Assembly: GCF_016587355.1 (NCBI RefSeq)
Contig: NZ_BNJF01000003.1
Location: forward strand, 124,001-188,000
Direction of reading: 5' to 3'
From: Ktedonospora formicarum
GTDB lineage: Bacteria; Chloroflexota; Ktedonobacteria; Ktedonobacterales; Ktedonobacteraceae
DNA length: 64,000 bases
Positions 54,955-64,000 of the stretch are shown one piece after another (position 1 is the stretch's first letter; each line of letters starts with the position of its first letter). The notes under the pieces were generated by a model. That model saw only the letters and a list, made by a program, of their open reading frames with translations, had not been told where the DNA came from and searched no databases. The translations under genes and the position numbers were made by a program.

Positions 54955-55170
54955 AGAAGCAGAAGTGCGTTTTCTGATCCGCTGGAAAAAGGGACATGTG
55001 GTTCGTGATGGCACTGGGCAAGAACGCGAAATCTGGCAACTCATTGGAGGCAAGCGGGACCGCCAGATGGCAGTCCCGCTTTCTCGACTCCGCTGGGCCA
55101 TCAGCGCTCTCTGGCAAGCCTCTGACCCTCGTCCTTTTTATTCATCCCGAATTTTGAGGGATGAGTCATG
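54955..55170 (+). mobile_element. internally deleted IS4 remnant
   Basis: It matches two separate parts of the IS4 element at 36275-37739: the stretch encoding VRFLIRWKKGHVVRDG, joined directly to the 3' end encoding LRWAISALWQASDPRP and the right inverted repeat. The junction falls on AAGCG, present at both breakpoints in the intact copy (near 37202 and 37618). The left end is missing. The terminal repeat core is inverted relative to the intact copy. Confidence 0.85.
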
Positions 55171-55583
55171 GCAGGGGCGGCCGTGTTGGCAGCATGCAAA
55201 ATGATGTCAGCCACCTCCTCAGGAGGTGAGAGAAATGGGACATGACTCGATAATATCTCTCGCATCGTTGCCTTACTCCGCTGTGCCATCCAGCGGTGCT
55301 GCTCAGGATGAATCATCCGATCCTCCGAACCAAACAGCGACCACGCTGGGAGAGATTTCCACGCTGGCTGCCCAGCGGGGGTATTAAAGATACTGACGTT
55401 GGGTGGCACCTGAGCTACCGCCAGAGCTCGCGCCTCCACCGGATCAATGTCGTTTGCAAAGTGCTGGGGGAAGGCCTCGGGATCGATCCAGGCCAAACCT
55501 TGCCCGGTGATGAGCAGGTGCAGGAAGGCGCCCAGAGGAGGGAAATTGGCACCAGAACTGAGCAGGGTCTCCTCCTTATCCAA
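55171..55583 (-). pseudogene. alpha/beta hydrolase C-terminal fragment
   Basis: The frame encodes AWIDPEAFPQHFANDIDPVEA, then RALAVAQVPPNVSIFNTPAG, LPAWSLFGSEDRMIHPEQHR and SSHVPFLSPPEEVADIILHA. This is the C-terminal half of an esterase/hydrolase of the pimeloyl-ester type, including the catalytic Asp (SSEDRMI-like) and His (SSHVPFLS). The nucleophile half is absent. The 3' end runs into the right repeat of the IS4 remnant, and the 5' end abuts a degraded SnoaL-like gene. Not functional. Confidence 0.7.
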
Positions 55584-55933
55584 AGTGCCTGATCTACGCT
55601 CCCTTGCAGACGCGTTGCCAATTCGGGGGAAAACTCCACGACCACTTGCAAGGGACTATGGTAAAGTTAGATATTTTCAATCAATCCCTCATTGTTGCGC
55701 GTGAGAATCGTGGTTCCGCTAACATATTTTCTGAAGGCTTTTCCTTGCCATTCGAGATACATTTTCATGCCATTGGTTGTTTCGTGTGTGAACTCTATGG
55801 TTTCATACATGCCGCCGGCTGTGGCAGCGAAGAAAGCCGCGTTGGTTTCTACGCCGACACATGGACCGTTGAGTACCGAAGCGTCAAAGAGTTGGATTTG
55901 GAGCAAAAGCCTTGCTGAATTCGGCGGTGCCAT
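55580..55933 (-). pseudogene. SnoaL/NTF2-like protein with in-frame stop
   Basis: About 118 codons reading LFDASVLNGPCVGVETNAAF, YETIEFTHETTNGMKMYLEW and TTILTRNNEGLIENI, then TAA at 55667-55669, then in the same frame YHSPLQVVVEFSPELATRLQ. The continuous similarity across the stop shows an NTF2-like small-molecule-binding or enzyme fold inactivated by a nonsense change. The N-terminus is also short. It is part of the decayed block next to the hydrolase fragment. Confidence 0.65.
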
Positions 55934-56076
55934 TTTTTCTGACGATTGAAATCCAGCTTTGCCCTGGTGCGTGCTGAGTCATAAATGAATTATCCTTCTG
56001 ATGAGCGTGTGAGCAAGCCGGTGCATCCTAGACCTAGAAAGTTGCTCCATTGTTCTTTCGCTCTCTCTTGACGGTT

Positions 56077-56514
56077 TTAACTTGACGCAGATTGTAGCTT
56101 TGCGATTTCGTTCCTTGCAGCAACTACTAATTCGTTATTCGTGTGTGCATGACCCCAAAGCCCCCAACCACCTTCTTTCGCCTCTGATAAGAGCACCCAC
56201 GTGCGCTCTTTCAGTGTTTCGTCACCAGCAGCAGTGCTCACAAGTTTTGTAAGCTGTTCTACAACAGCTAGTTGTTTTTCACGGTCGAGGGCACCTTCGT
56301 TTGTCAATACTTGTACGCGTACATAGTTTTCGTCACCCTCCACATTGGCGAGTGTGCCTTTCGGCAACTCATGCACAAATGCAGCTGTGTTTTTCCGGAA
56401 CATTGGGATATCAGGCACCCCCTCGATCGTTTTTACCGTATTTGCTGCATCTATTGCCAGTTGCTTCGTATTAGCAAATGTACCAGCAACTGCGTAGATA
56501 TCAATCATTGGCAT
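56077..56514 (-). CDS. tautomerase-superfamily protein
   Basis: About 145 residues beginning MPMIDIYAVAGTFANTKQLA. Pro follows the initiator Met, as needed for the N-terminal proline base of 4-oxalocrotonate tautomerase relatives. The size suggests two fused beta-alpha-beta units, as in the MSAD/cis-CaaD groups, although the second half (TWVLLSEAKEGGWGLWGHAH) is unusual. The frame extends to 56583, but ATG 56514 places the catalytic Pro correctly and has GGAGA upstream. The substrate is unknown. Confidence 0.75.
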   Translation of the reverse strand: MPMIDIYAVAGTFANTKQLAIDAANTVKTIEGVPDIPMFRKNTAAFVHELPKGTLANVEGDENYVRVQVLTNEGALDREKQLAVVEQLTKLVSTAAGDETLKERTWVLLSEAKEGGWGLWGHAHTNNELVVAARNEIAKLQSASS

Positions 56515-56694
56515 AGCGTTATTTTCTCCGTCAAATTGAGTACAGATAAACAGTGCACTTCTGAACAAGTCAAAGGAGTTCAATTGGAAGGTACAAACAC
56601 GCCATCCAGATAGACACGCCTGATCGGCTTGGAAGGTGGCTCTGCCCCTTGCATCACGACCCCCTAGTAAAGCAATCCAAGCGCGTCCTGTCCC

Positions 56695-56723
56695 CTGACA
56701 AGATTGCTCCTGTTTTGTAGTAT
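56695..56723 (+). promoter_or_regulatory. candidate promoter for the STAND gene
   Basis: CTGACA (56695-56700), a 17-bp spacer and TAGTAT (56718-56723), about 100 bp before the ATG at 56827. Confidence 0.5.
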
Positions 56724-56826
56724 ACTAAGCAGCATATGCGTGTGTCACCGAACATCACGACACTTTCATACCACACATTCCTTCACATTGCAGTACTTAT
56801 GAGAAGGGGAGGTAAAGGGAACGTTC

Positions 56827-59800
56827 ATGAAGGGATCCTCGTATCGCGAGCGGGACTACTCATTTGGCCAGGTTATGCTGACCCTGCGCACCAAGCTTGC
56901 ACTGACGCAAGCCGAATTAGCTGACCAGCTTGGCGTCAGGCGCCGCGCTGTGATCGCTTGGGAGGGAGGCCTCACCTATCCGAGTGTCGATCACTTAAAA
57001 CGTTTCGTGGTCCTTGCTATCCAGCGCCAGATCTGGCCTGCCGAACGCGAAGCAGAGGAAACTCGAGCTCTCTGGCAATCAGCCCACCAGAAGGCACTCC
57101 TCGATGAAGCTTGGCTTCGGGAGCACCTGTCTCACATACAGGCGCGACCTGCATCCCAGCTCAATGAGGAGATTAGTGTCGCTGCCAACGCTCCCGTATC
57201 TCTCTCCAAGGGCACATCCCGCGTCGATTGGGGTGAGGCGCTCGCAGTGACGAACTTTTATGGGCGCGCATGGGAACTGGATTTGCTCTCTACGTGGGTG
57301 GTTGATGAGCGCTGTCAAGTAGTTAGTGTGCTCGGTCAAGGTGGCATTGGTAAATCGGCGCTGGCGACAAAAGTGATGCATCGTGTAGCTGAGCGCTTCG
57401 AAGTCGTGATCTGGCGCTCCCTCCGCGATGTCCCAAGTTGCGAAGCACTACTCGATAGTTGCCTCCAGGTCCTTGCTCCCCAGGCGCTGAGTGACACCTC
57501 TATGAGCCCCGAAAAACGCCAGGACCTTCTGTTGGGATGCTTGCGCACCAGGCGCGTTCTGCTGGTCTACGACAATCTGGAGTCGTTCCTGGAGGATGGT
57601 GAGGATAGTGGGAGCATGCGCGCAGGCTACGAAGGCTTCTCCAGGGTGCTGCGCCGAGTAGCAACAACAGAGCACCAGAGTTGTCTACTGTTGACCAGTC
57701 GAGAGAAACCAGACGACCTCGTGCCGATGGAAGGCAATCAATCTCCTGTTCGCGCCTTGCGCCTCGCCCGGCTGGATAGAGAAGCATCCCAACAGTTATT
57801 GGAGGAAAAAGGAGTCACAGGCACCACGGCTGAACAGGAACAACTCATTGAAGCGTATGCAGGCAACCCCCTGGCACTCAAAATTGTTGCGCAGGCCATA
57901 GTGGAGCTTTTCGACGGACATATCGCCCCTTTCCTGGAGCAAGGCGAGGTAGTCTTTGGTGGGATACGCCAGCTACTGAGGGAACAATACGCCCGCCTCT
58001 CTGCAATTGAGCAGAGCGTGCTGCTATGGTTGGCGATGCTGCGCGAGCCGGTCAGCCTGGAAGAACTACTGGTGCTGTTTGCCACACCACTACCACGCGC
58101 CACGATACTGAAAGCGGTAGTGGCGCTGCTCAACCGCTCACTGATCGAGCGAGGGCTACGCCCAGGCAGCGTAGCCCTGCAATCGGTGGTGCTTGAATAT
58201 GCAACCGCACAGCTCATTGAAGAAACAAGCGGAGAGATACAGCAGGGTCAGTTCGTCCGCCTGATCGAGCAGAGTCTCACCCTGGCCCGATTCCCTGCCC
58301 ACGTTCGGCAGACTCAGGTGCGCCTCATTGTCGTGCCACTACTTCTCGAACTGCGCAGTGTGTATCCGAAGCGTACGGAGCTCGAGGACCAGTTGCTCTC
58401 GCTCCTGAAACAATTACGCACGCGAGCTAACTACGCACAGGGGTATGGACCGGCTAACGTGCTGGCACTTCTGAAGGAGCAGCGTGGACATCTTCGTGGC
58501 CTGGACCTGTCTCACCTCTTGATTCGAGGGGCCTATTTACAAGGGATTGAGATGCAGGACACCACCATCTCTGGGGCGACCTTGCAAGAGTGTGCCTGGA
58601 CATCGACCTTTGGGTCCGTCTGGTCTGTGGCGATCAATCATGACGGGCAATACCAGGCTGCTGGCAGCAGGCGAGGGGAAATCTGTGTGTGGGATAAACA
58701 AACACTGCACCGGGTCTGGCGAGCGCACTCCGATATCATCCGATCTCTTTCTTTCAGCCCAGATGGCAGTTTTTTGGCCAGCGGAAGTTATGATGGGATG
58801 GTCAACGTGTGGGAAGTGGAGCATGGCGCTTTGCTCTGGTCGGGCTCGCATACCGCCAATATCACCGGTCTCGCCTTTTCTCCAGATGGGAGCCTGCTTG
58901 CCAGCGGCGGAATAGATGCAACTGTCCAGCTCTGGGACGGGAAGACGGGCGCACTTCTTGAAACGCTCCCGCATCTTCATGCGGTCTTCGCCCTTGCCTG
59001 GAGTCCCGATGGGAACTTGCTCGCCAGTTTCGGCTTCGATGGTCAGATCCGGCTCTGGAAGAGGAGACAGGGCAAGTCAACCACTTGTGTTGCGTGCCTT
59101 GAGGGACATACCAACTGGGGCATGGGGCTGGCCTTTTCCCCCGACGGGAGCAGGCTTGCTAGTGCAAACTGGGACCATACCATCAAGCTCTGGGATGTTG
59201 CCAATGGAGACGTCATCCAGACACTTGTGGGACATACCGATCGGGTGCAAACGGTGGCCTGGAGTCCTGATGGACAGACGCTAGCGAGCGTGGCCTTCGA
59301 CCACACGATCTGGCTCTGGGATATGGCACAATGCGCCTGTCGGATGGTCCTTCAGGGGCATACAGACCTAGTGTTCTCTCTCGCCTTCATGCCCGACAGC
59401 CGTAAACTGCTCAGCGGGAGTACGGATGGCACCATACGAATGTGGGACACAGAAAGTGGGCAGAGTGAGCAGACTTTGCAAGGCTACGCGATCTCGCTCT
59501 ATGACATCGACTGGAGTCCTGATGACACCAGAATTGCCAGTGGAAGTTCTGACGGATTGGTGATGATCTGGGATGTAAATGGGCTCACCCCTCCCAAACA
59601 GCTCCAGGGGCATCGCTACCTTGTGTTCGGGGTGGAATGGAGTCCAGATGGGCGATGGCTCGCCAGTAGTGGGTGGGATAATGCCATCTACATCTGGAAC
59701 ACGATTACGGGGGAAAGCCATCAGATCATGAGAGATCCTGACGATGCCTACACCTCCTTCTATGGAATTGCGTGGAGTCCCGATGGACAGCATCTCGCGT

Positions 59801-60483
59801 GTGGCACCTATCGACCCGAGATCCAGATGTGGGAGGTCTCCACTGGCACCCGCCAATGGGTGACTCGTCAACAGCCAGCTGCTGCCCGCCGGGTAGCTTG
59901 GAGCCCCGATGGGGCCATGCTTGCCAGCGCTGGCGATGATGGCAACCTCTCGGTGTGGAATTCCTCGGATGGGAGATGGCTCAGGCAACTCAGGGGACAT
60001 CTTGGCAAAGTGAATGACATCGCCTGGAGCCGTGATGGAAAGTGGCTTGCCTCGGGCGGAGGGAGCAGGGAGAACGGAGAGTTGTTCGTGTGGGAAATGC
60101 ACAGTGGAGAACGCGTGCGAGTCCTGGCGGGACATGTAGGGATCGTCTATGCGCTGGCTTGGAGTCAGACTGGAGAGATATTGGTTAGTGGTAGTAGCGA
60201 TGGAATATTGCGTTGGTGGGACAGGCGCAGTGGGAAATGCGTACGGGCATGCCAGGCGCATCAGGGAACAATCCAGCGACTCCAGGTGAGTCATGATGGA
60301 AAGTGGCTTGCCAGTTGTGGAGACGATGGGGCAATTCACCTCTGGGATCTTGAGGGTGGCCATCTGCGACGCGCGCTGCAACGAGATCGCCCCTATGAGC
60401 GGATGGAAATCAGCGGAGTGAAGGGAGTAACGCAAGCTCAGAAAGTGTCGTTGCGCCTGTTAGGGGCGCAGGAAACTCCATAG
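56827..60483 (+). CDS. HTH-NB-ARC-pentapeptide-WD40 STAND protein
   Basis: 1218 residues. Order: an XRE-type HTH at about 12-70 (LALTQAELADQLGVRRRAV), an NB-ARC NTPase with Walker A GQGGIGKSAL (about 169-178) and Walker B VLLVYDNLE (about 244), sensor-like LLTSREKP, and a winged-helix region with EQSVLLWLAMLREPVSLEEL. A short pentapeptide-like linker (LRGLDLSHLLIRGAYLQGIE) follows, then 14 WD40 blades from about residue 597 to 1180, enough for two seven-bladed propellers. The end PYERMEISGVKG is also found in the convergent paralogue. Such proteins sense ligands through the propeller and oligomerise through the NTPase. The effector and trigger are unknown. Start after GGGGAGG. Confidence 0.92.
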   Translation: MKGSSYRERDYSFGQVMLTLRTKLALTQAELADQLGVRRRAVIAWEGGLTYPSVDHLKRFVVLAIQRQIWPAEREAEETRALWQSAHQKALLDEAWLREHLSHIQARPASQLNEEISVAANAPVSLSKGTSRVDWGEALAVTNFYGRAWELDLLSTWVVDERCQVVSVLGQGGIGKSALATKVMHRVAERFEVVIWRSLRDVPSCEALLDSCLQVLAPQALSDTSMSPEKRQDLLLGCLRTRRVLLVYDNLESFLEDGEDSGSMRAGYEGFSRVLRRVATTEHQSCLLLTSREKPDDLVPMEGNQSPVRALRLARLDREASQQLLEEKGVTGTTAEQEQLIEAYAGNPLALKIVAQAIVELFDGHIAPFLEQGEVVFGGIRQLLREQYARLSAIEQSVLLWLAMLREPVSLEELLVLFATPLPRATILKAVVALLNRSLIERGLRPGSVALQSVVLEYATAQLIEETSGEIQQGQFVRLIEQSLTLARFPAHVRQTQVRLIVVPLLLELRSVYPKRTELEDQLLSLLKQLRTRANYAQGYGPANVLALLKEQRGHLRGLDLSHLLIRGAYLQGIEMQDTTISGATLQECAWTSTFGSVWSVAINHDGQYQAAGSRRGEICVWDKQTLHRVWRAHSDIIRSLSFSPDGSFLASGSYDGMVNVWEVEHGALLWSGSHTANITGLAFSPDGSLLASGGIDATVQLWDGKTGALLETLPHLHAVFALAWSPDGNLLASFGFDGQIRLWKRRQGKSTTCVACLEGHTNWGMGLAFSPDGSRLASANWDHTIKLWDVANGDVIQTLVGHTDRVQTVAWSPDGQTLASVAFDHTIWLWDMAQCACRMVLQGHTDLVFSLAFMPDSRKLLSGSTDGTIRMWDTESGQSEQTLQGYAISLYDIDWSPDDTRIASGSSDGLVMIWDVNGLTPPKQLQGHRYLVFGVEWSPDGRWLASSGWDNAIYIWNTITGESHQIMRDPDDAYTSFYGIAWSPDGQHLACGTYRPEIQMWEVSTGTRQWVTRQQPAAARRVAWSPDGAMLASAGDDGNLSVWNSSDGRWLRQLRGHLGKVNDIAWSRDGKWLASGGGSRENGELFVWEMHSGERVRVLAGHVGIVYALAWSQTGEILVSGSSDGILRWWDRRSGKCVRACQAHQGTIQRLQVSHDGKWLASCGDDGAIHLWDLEGGHLRRALQRDRPYERMEISGVKGVTQAQKVSLRLLGAQETP

Positions 60484-60650
60484 ACGTGTTGGCATATAAG
60501 GGCTGTGCAACACGCCTCTTGATCGCCAGAGAAGCCGCTATAGAAACAGAGATGTCTGATATCTGATAACCAACTCTCTTGACATTATCACTCGTCATTT
60601 ATATGGTGGAGGCTATGTGGAAAATGTATGTCACCGGAAAGCAAATGCCT
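60484..60650. other. short convergent intergenic gap
   Basis: 167 bp between the 3' ends of the two STAND genes. No strong hairpin with a U-run was found. Confidence 0.4.
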
Positions 60651-63600
60651 TTATCTGCCAATGTTTGCTTCTTCTACCGCCCCCAATGCATGCAATGACA
60701 TGTTTTGCGCTTCGGAAAGACCCCGAATGCCTGTAATATTGAGTCGTTCGTAGGGGCGATCTCGTTGCAGCGTGCGTCGCAGATTGCCACCCTCAAGATC
60801 CCAGAGATGAATTGCCCCATCGTCTCCACAACTGACTAACCAGTACCCATTTGGGCTGGTCTTGAGGGACTGGGCAGTCCCCTGATGCGCCTTTCGTTGC
60901 CGCACACATTCTTTGGATTGTACATCCCACCAGCGTACCATACCATCACTGCCACCACTGATGAGCATTTCTCCGCTCGTTGCCCACGTGAGCGCGGAGA
61001 CTTCTTCCATGCGCTCTCCAAACGCCTGTATGTGTTGCCCACTATGGACATCCCACACGAAGATCTCCCCACTTCCATCCTGCCTCTGACTGCCAGATCC
61101 CCAGGCCAACTGTCTGCCATCAGGGCTCCACGCTAGGCTCTTCGTCATCCCATAATGTCCAGGGAGACGGCGTAGCAACCTACCGCTCACTATGTCCCAC
61201 AGACAGACACAGCCATCATCGCTACCACTGGCCAACCGGGTCCCATCGGGACTCCATGCCACCTGGGTCGCTGAGGCATGTGTCAGCCCCACCCATTTTC
61301 GGACGCCCGTGTTCACCTCCCATACCTGCACTCCACGAATCGTACTTGCACCGGCCAGCCACTTCCCATCGGGACTCCAGGCTACACCGAAGATCAAGGT
61401 ACCAGCGTGGTCGGGATTCTGTATGGTCTGTATGACAACTCCTGTAGTTGCATCCCAGATTCGGATAGTGCCGTCCCAACTGCTACTAGCAAGCATCTGT
61501 CCATCGGGACTCCACGTCACTCCACGCACCACCCAGCTATGCCCGCGCAGGATGCTCGGTGACATCACGCTCTCCACCTCCCAGATCGCCACCAGGGTAT
61601 CGGTCCCCGCGCTGGCAATTTTTGTGCCATCGGGATTCCAGGCAACATCATACAGAGAGACCGCATAACTCTGCCGATTTTGGACACACAGCTTCTGCTC
61701 GACGTCCCAGAGTCGTAAAGTGCTATCAGCACTGCCGCTGAGCAGATAGTGGCTGTCGGGAGTGAACGCGATCGAGTACACACTTGCCTCGTGTCCATAC
61801 AGTGCTGTTCGATATCTACTGGCTTCGACGTCCCAGAGCCTGATAATGCGATCCTGCCCACTACTGGCGAGTAGGTGCCCATCCGGACTCCACGCAAGCG
61901 CAAACACCGGCTGGGCATGCCCTACCAATGTCTGAATACAGTGCCCACTTCCCACCTCCCATAGTTTCACGGTCTGATCAATACTTCCACTGGCCAGGGT
62001 ACGTCCGTCGGGGGCAAAAGCTATCCCAGTGACCCAGGTAGCATGTCCCGTGAGCATCTGCACGTTGGCTTCAGATTGAACCTCAGGCTGCTCCCATATC
62101 CATATGGTTCCATCCTGGCTCCCACTGGCGAGCAGGCGTCCATCCGAACTCCAAGCCAATGCCTGTACTGGACTTGTCTGGCTGGGAAGAGCCCGCAGAA
62201 GGAGACCCGTGGTCGCGTCCCAGAGCTGCGTGGTCGCATCATTTCCGCCACTAGCCAGCGTCCGCCCATTGGGAGCAAAGGCAAGATAGTGGATCTTCGT
62301 AGCAAGCCTGTTTACCCAGAGCCCGGCGCCGTATTCTACCTCCCACAATTTGAGGGTCCCATCCCAACTTCCCGTGGCCAGCGTTGCCCCATCCGGGCTG
62401 AACGCCAGTGATCGTATTGTGTCAGTATGCGCCTGCCAGGCCAGATGAAGGATTTTCCCACCCTGCCGCCATACTTGTATCTTCCCTCGTCTGCTGCCCG
62501 TCGCCCAGAAGTCTCCATCGGGGCTCATCGCCACTGCACTGATCGTATCAAAAGACTCGGTGAAGACGGTGTCGTACAAGGTAGCTCCAATCAGGGAGGT
62601 ATCTTGCATCTGGACATCTTGCAGGAACGCTCCGCGAAGGGAAAGTCTCGACAAATCCAGACCACTCAAATTCCCTCGCAGTACACGCAACAGTGTTACC
62701 AGATTGGTTGGCCCATATCCCTGGGCCAGATGATCCCAGCTACGCAGCTCGTCAAGCAATGAGAGCAAGTGTGCCTCCAGATCTGCTTGTTCCAGGTATA
62801 TGTACCGCAGTCTGGTCAGCAGAGAAACGACGAGCAGTCGCTCCTGCATCTGGCGTACGTATTCCTTCGTCTGAGCCAGGCACAGCCCATAAGAGATGAG
62901 GTTGGCGAGCCTGCCCTGCTCAATCTCGCTCATTGCCTCTGAAATGAGACGCTCGGTTGCATATTCCAGTACCACCGATTGCAGTGTGAAGCTGCCTGGG
63001 TGTTGCCCACGCTCGATCAAGCAGCGGCGGAGGAGTCCATCAAGGGCTTCGAGCACCTGTGCAGAAGCCCTTGATGGGTGCAAGGCTGTCAGCAGATCTT
63101 CCAGACTCACTTGCTCACGCAGAATGGCCAACCAGAAGAATACGGTCCGCTCGAGCACCGAGAGACGATTATATTGTTCATCCAACAGCTCTCGCACGCC
63201 TCCAAAGATCACCTCGCCTTGTCGCAGAAATGGGACGATCTCACCCCTGAAGAGTTCCACGATGGTCTGTCCCACGATATTTAAGGCCAGAGGGTTGCCC
63301 TGGTACGCCTCGATCAGATGTCTTCGGTCGTGCGCCGTGCCCCCGACGTCCTTTTCCTCCAGCAATTGAGCGCCTGCCAGAGCATCCAATCCTGACAAAC
63401 GCAAGGCGCGCACCGAGGAGCGTTTGCTTTCCAGGGGCACGAGGTCCGCCGGTTTCTCGCGGCTGGTGAGCAACAGACAGCTCTGGTGTGCTGTTTCCCC
63501 CATCTGGCACAGGAGTCGGGCATATCCTTCAGCGCCTGCACGCATACGGCCTGTGCTTCGACCTTCCTCCAAAAGCGTCTCTAGATTATCCAGCACCAGA

Positions 63601-64000
63601 AGTACATGCCTGGTGCGCAATTGCTCCATGAGGAGGCGAAGACGTGCTTCTAGAGTATCGGGCGTCTTTTGCAGCAAATGCGGGGCCAACGCCTGCAAGC
63701 ATTCCTCCAAGAGCCCTTTACAGTCAGGAGCATCACGCAGAGAGCGCCAGATTACGACCTCGAATTGTTTCGCTATCTGGTGCATCACTGTAGTGACCAG
63801 CGCCGACTTGCCAATGCCGCCCATGCCCAGTACACTGACGATCCGGCAGCCTTCTTGTCCAATCCACCGTGCGAGCGTGGCCAATTCTTTCTGACGCCCA
63901 TAAAAGCAGGGGACATCGAATGCCTCCCCCCAATCCACCTGTGGTTCCCTCTCAGGGGCATTGTGCAAGCCAGCGACAGAAGTTGGTTCCTTCCCGCCAG
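60651..64000 (-). CDS. second NB-ARC-WD40 STAND protein (5' truncated)
   Basis: At least 1115 residues. The frame is open through the window edge, so the N-terminal part (probably an HTH as in the neighbour) is missing. Visible are VDWGEAFDVPCFYGRQKELA, Walker A GMGGIGKSAL, Walker B VLLVLDNLE and SREKPADLV. The linker LSGLDLSRLSLRGAFLQDVQ follows, then 14 WD40 blades matching the paralogue blade for blade, for example ATGSWDGTLKLWEVEYGAGL. The end is PYERLNITGIRGLSEAQ. The shared architecture and tail-to-tail arrangement indicate an old local duplication followed by sequence divergence, above all in propeller surfaces. Confidence 0.9.
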   Translation of the reverse strand, partial: GGKEPTSVAGLHNAPEREPQVDWGEAFDVPCFYGRQKELATLARWIGQEGCRIVSVLGMGGIGKSALVTTVMHQIAKQFEVVIWRSLRDAPDCKGLLEECLQALAPHLLQKTPDTLEARLRLLMEQLRTRHVLLVLDNLETLLEEGRSTGRMRAGAEGYARLLCQMGETAHQSCLLLTSREKPADLVPLESKRSSVRALRLSGLDALAGAQLLEEKDVGGTAHDRRHLIEAYQGNPLALNIVGQTIVELFRGEIVPFLRQGEVIFGGVRELLDEQYNRLSVLERTVFFWLAILREQVSLEDLLTALHPSRASAQVLEALDGLLRRCLIERGQHPGSFTLQSVVLEYATERLISEAMSEIEQGRLANLISYGLCLAQTKEYVRQMQERLLVVSLLTRLRYIYLEQADLEAHLLSLLDELRSWDHLAQGYGPTNLVTLLRVLRGNLSGLDLSRLSLRGAFLQDVQMQDTSLIGATLYDTVFTESFDTISAVAMSPDGDFWATGSRRGKIQVWRQGGKILHLAWQAHTDTIRSLAFSPDGATLATGSWDGTLKLWEVEYGAGLWVNRLATKIHYLAFAPNGRTLASGGNDATTQLWDATTGLLLRALPSQTSPVQALAWSSDGRLLASGSQDGTIWIWEQPEVQSEANVQMLTGHATWVTGIAFAPDGRTLASGSIDQTVKLWEVGSGHCIQTLVGHAQPVFALAWSPDGHLLASSGQDRIIRLWDVEASRYRTALYGHEASVYSIAFTPDSHYLLSGSADSTLRLWDVEQKLCVQNRQSYAVSLYDVAWNPDGTKIASAGTDTLVAIWEVESVMSPSILRGHSWVVRGVTWSPDGQMLASSSWDGTIRIWDATTGVVIQTIQNPDHAGTLIFGVAWSPDGKWLAGASTIRGVQVWEVNTGVRKWVGLTHASATQVAWSPDGTRLASGSDDGCVCLWDIVSGRLLRRLPGHYGMTKSLAWSPDGRQLAWGSGSQRQDGSGEIFVWDVHSGQHIQAFGERMEEVSALTWATSGEMLISGGSDGMVRWWDVQSKECVRQRKAHQGTAQSLKTSPNGYWLVSCGDDGAIHLWDLEGGNLRRTLQRDRPYERLNITGIRGLSEAQNMSLHALGAVEEANIGR

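Noticed and set aside
1..64000. CRISPR arrays, rRNA or tRNA genes
   Set aside because: No regularly spaced repeats, rRNA-like blocks or convincing cloverleafs were seen on either strand by reading alone.

Overview
The window looks like an accessory stretch of a Ktedonobacteria-like (Chloroflexota) chromosome. This is inferred from the mix of content, not from a marker gene. The evidence is two giant HTH/NB-ARC/WD40 STAND proteins, many carbohydrate ABC importers each with its own regulator, a transposase resembling the ISKra4 family, and mid-range base composition with one visibly AT-rich foreign block. No rRNA, tRNA or CRISPR array was recognised.

Layout. 1-13.7 kb: a LacI-controlled spermidine/iron-type ABC importer (minus strand), a YesM/YesN-like two-component system, and a divergent sugar ABC importer that it probably controls. 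A winged-helix protein follows. 13.7-20.9 kb: gene-poor, with an Rhs fragment, a frameshifted nucleotidyltransferase, an AT-rich Lrp/glyoxalase pair, and a minus-strand oxidoreductase cluster (LLM, quinone oxidoreductase, PPOX) in which two of three genes carry single-base frameshifts. 20.95-29.7 kb: a LacI regulator and a seven-gene operon for fucoside use (lipoprotein binding protein, two permeases, mutarotase, GH29 fucosidase, zinc dehydrogenase, aldo/keto reductase). 29.9-32.7 kb: a ROK repressor and xylose isomerase. 33.9-42.5 kb: two MFS exporters, an intact IS4-type element, a TRIC-type channel and a frameshifted M20 amidohydrolase. 43.1-45.4 kb: an AlkB-like dioxygenase coupled to an unknown small protein, and a Tat-exported intradiol dioxygenase. 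45.4-55.9 kb: a transposon graveyard (IS5, ISL3 and IS4 remnants, an IS605-like hairpin) around a young 1.66-kb IS with a 9-bp target duplication, a PQQ-type beta-propeller, a thymidine-kinase-like protein and an enoyl-reductase-like MDR. 56-64 kb: a tautomerase and two convergent STAND/WD40 proteins, the second cut by the window edge.

Most notable observations. Five otherwise healthy genes are each broken by the apparent loss of one base, four of them in runs of four or more identical bases, which points to sequencing or assembly error as much as to real decay. The IS4 transposase start and Shine-Dalgarno lie inside a long leader hairpin. Regulatory architecture is readable from the sequence at the sugar loci: operators over promoters, and stem-loops after both binding-protein genes. 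The paired STAND proteins each carry 14 WD40 blades in matching order and are the best candidates for an uncharacterised sensing or defence function.
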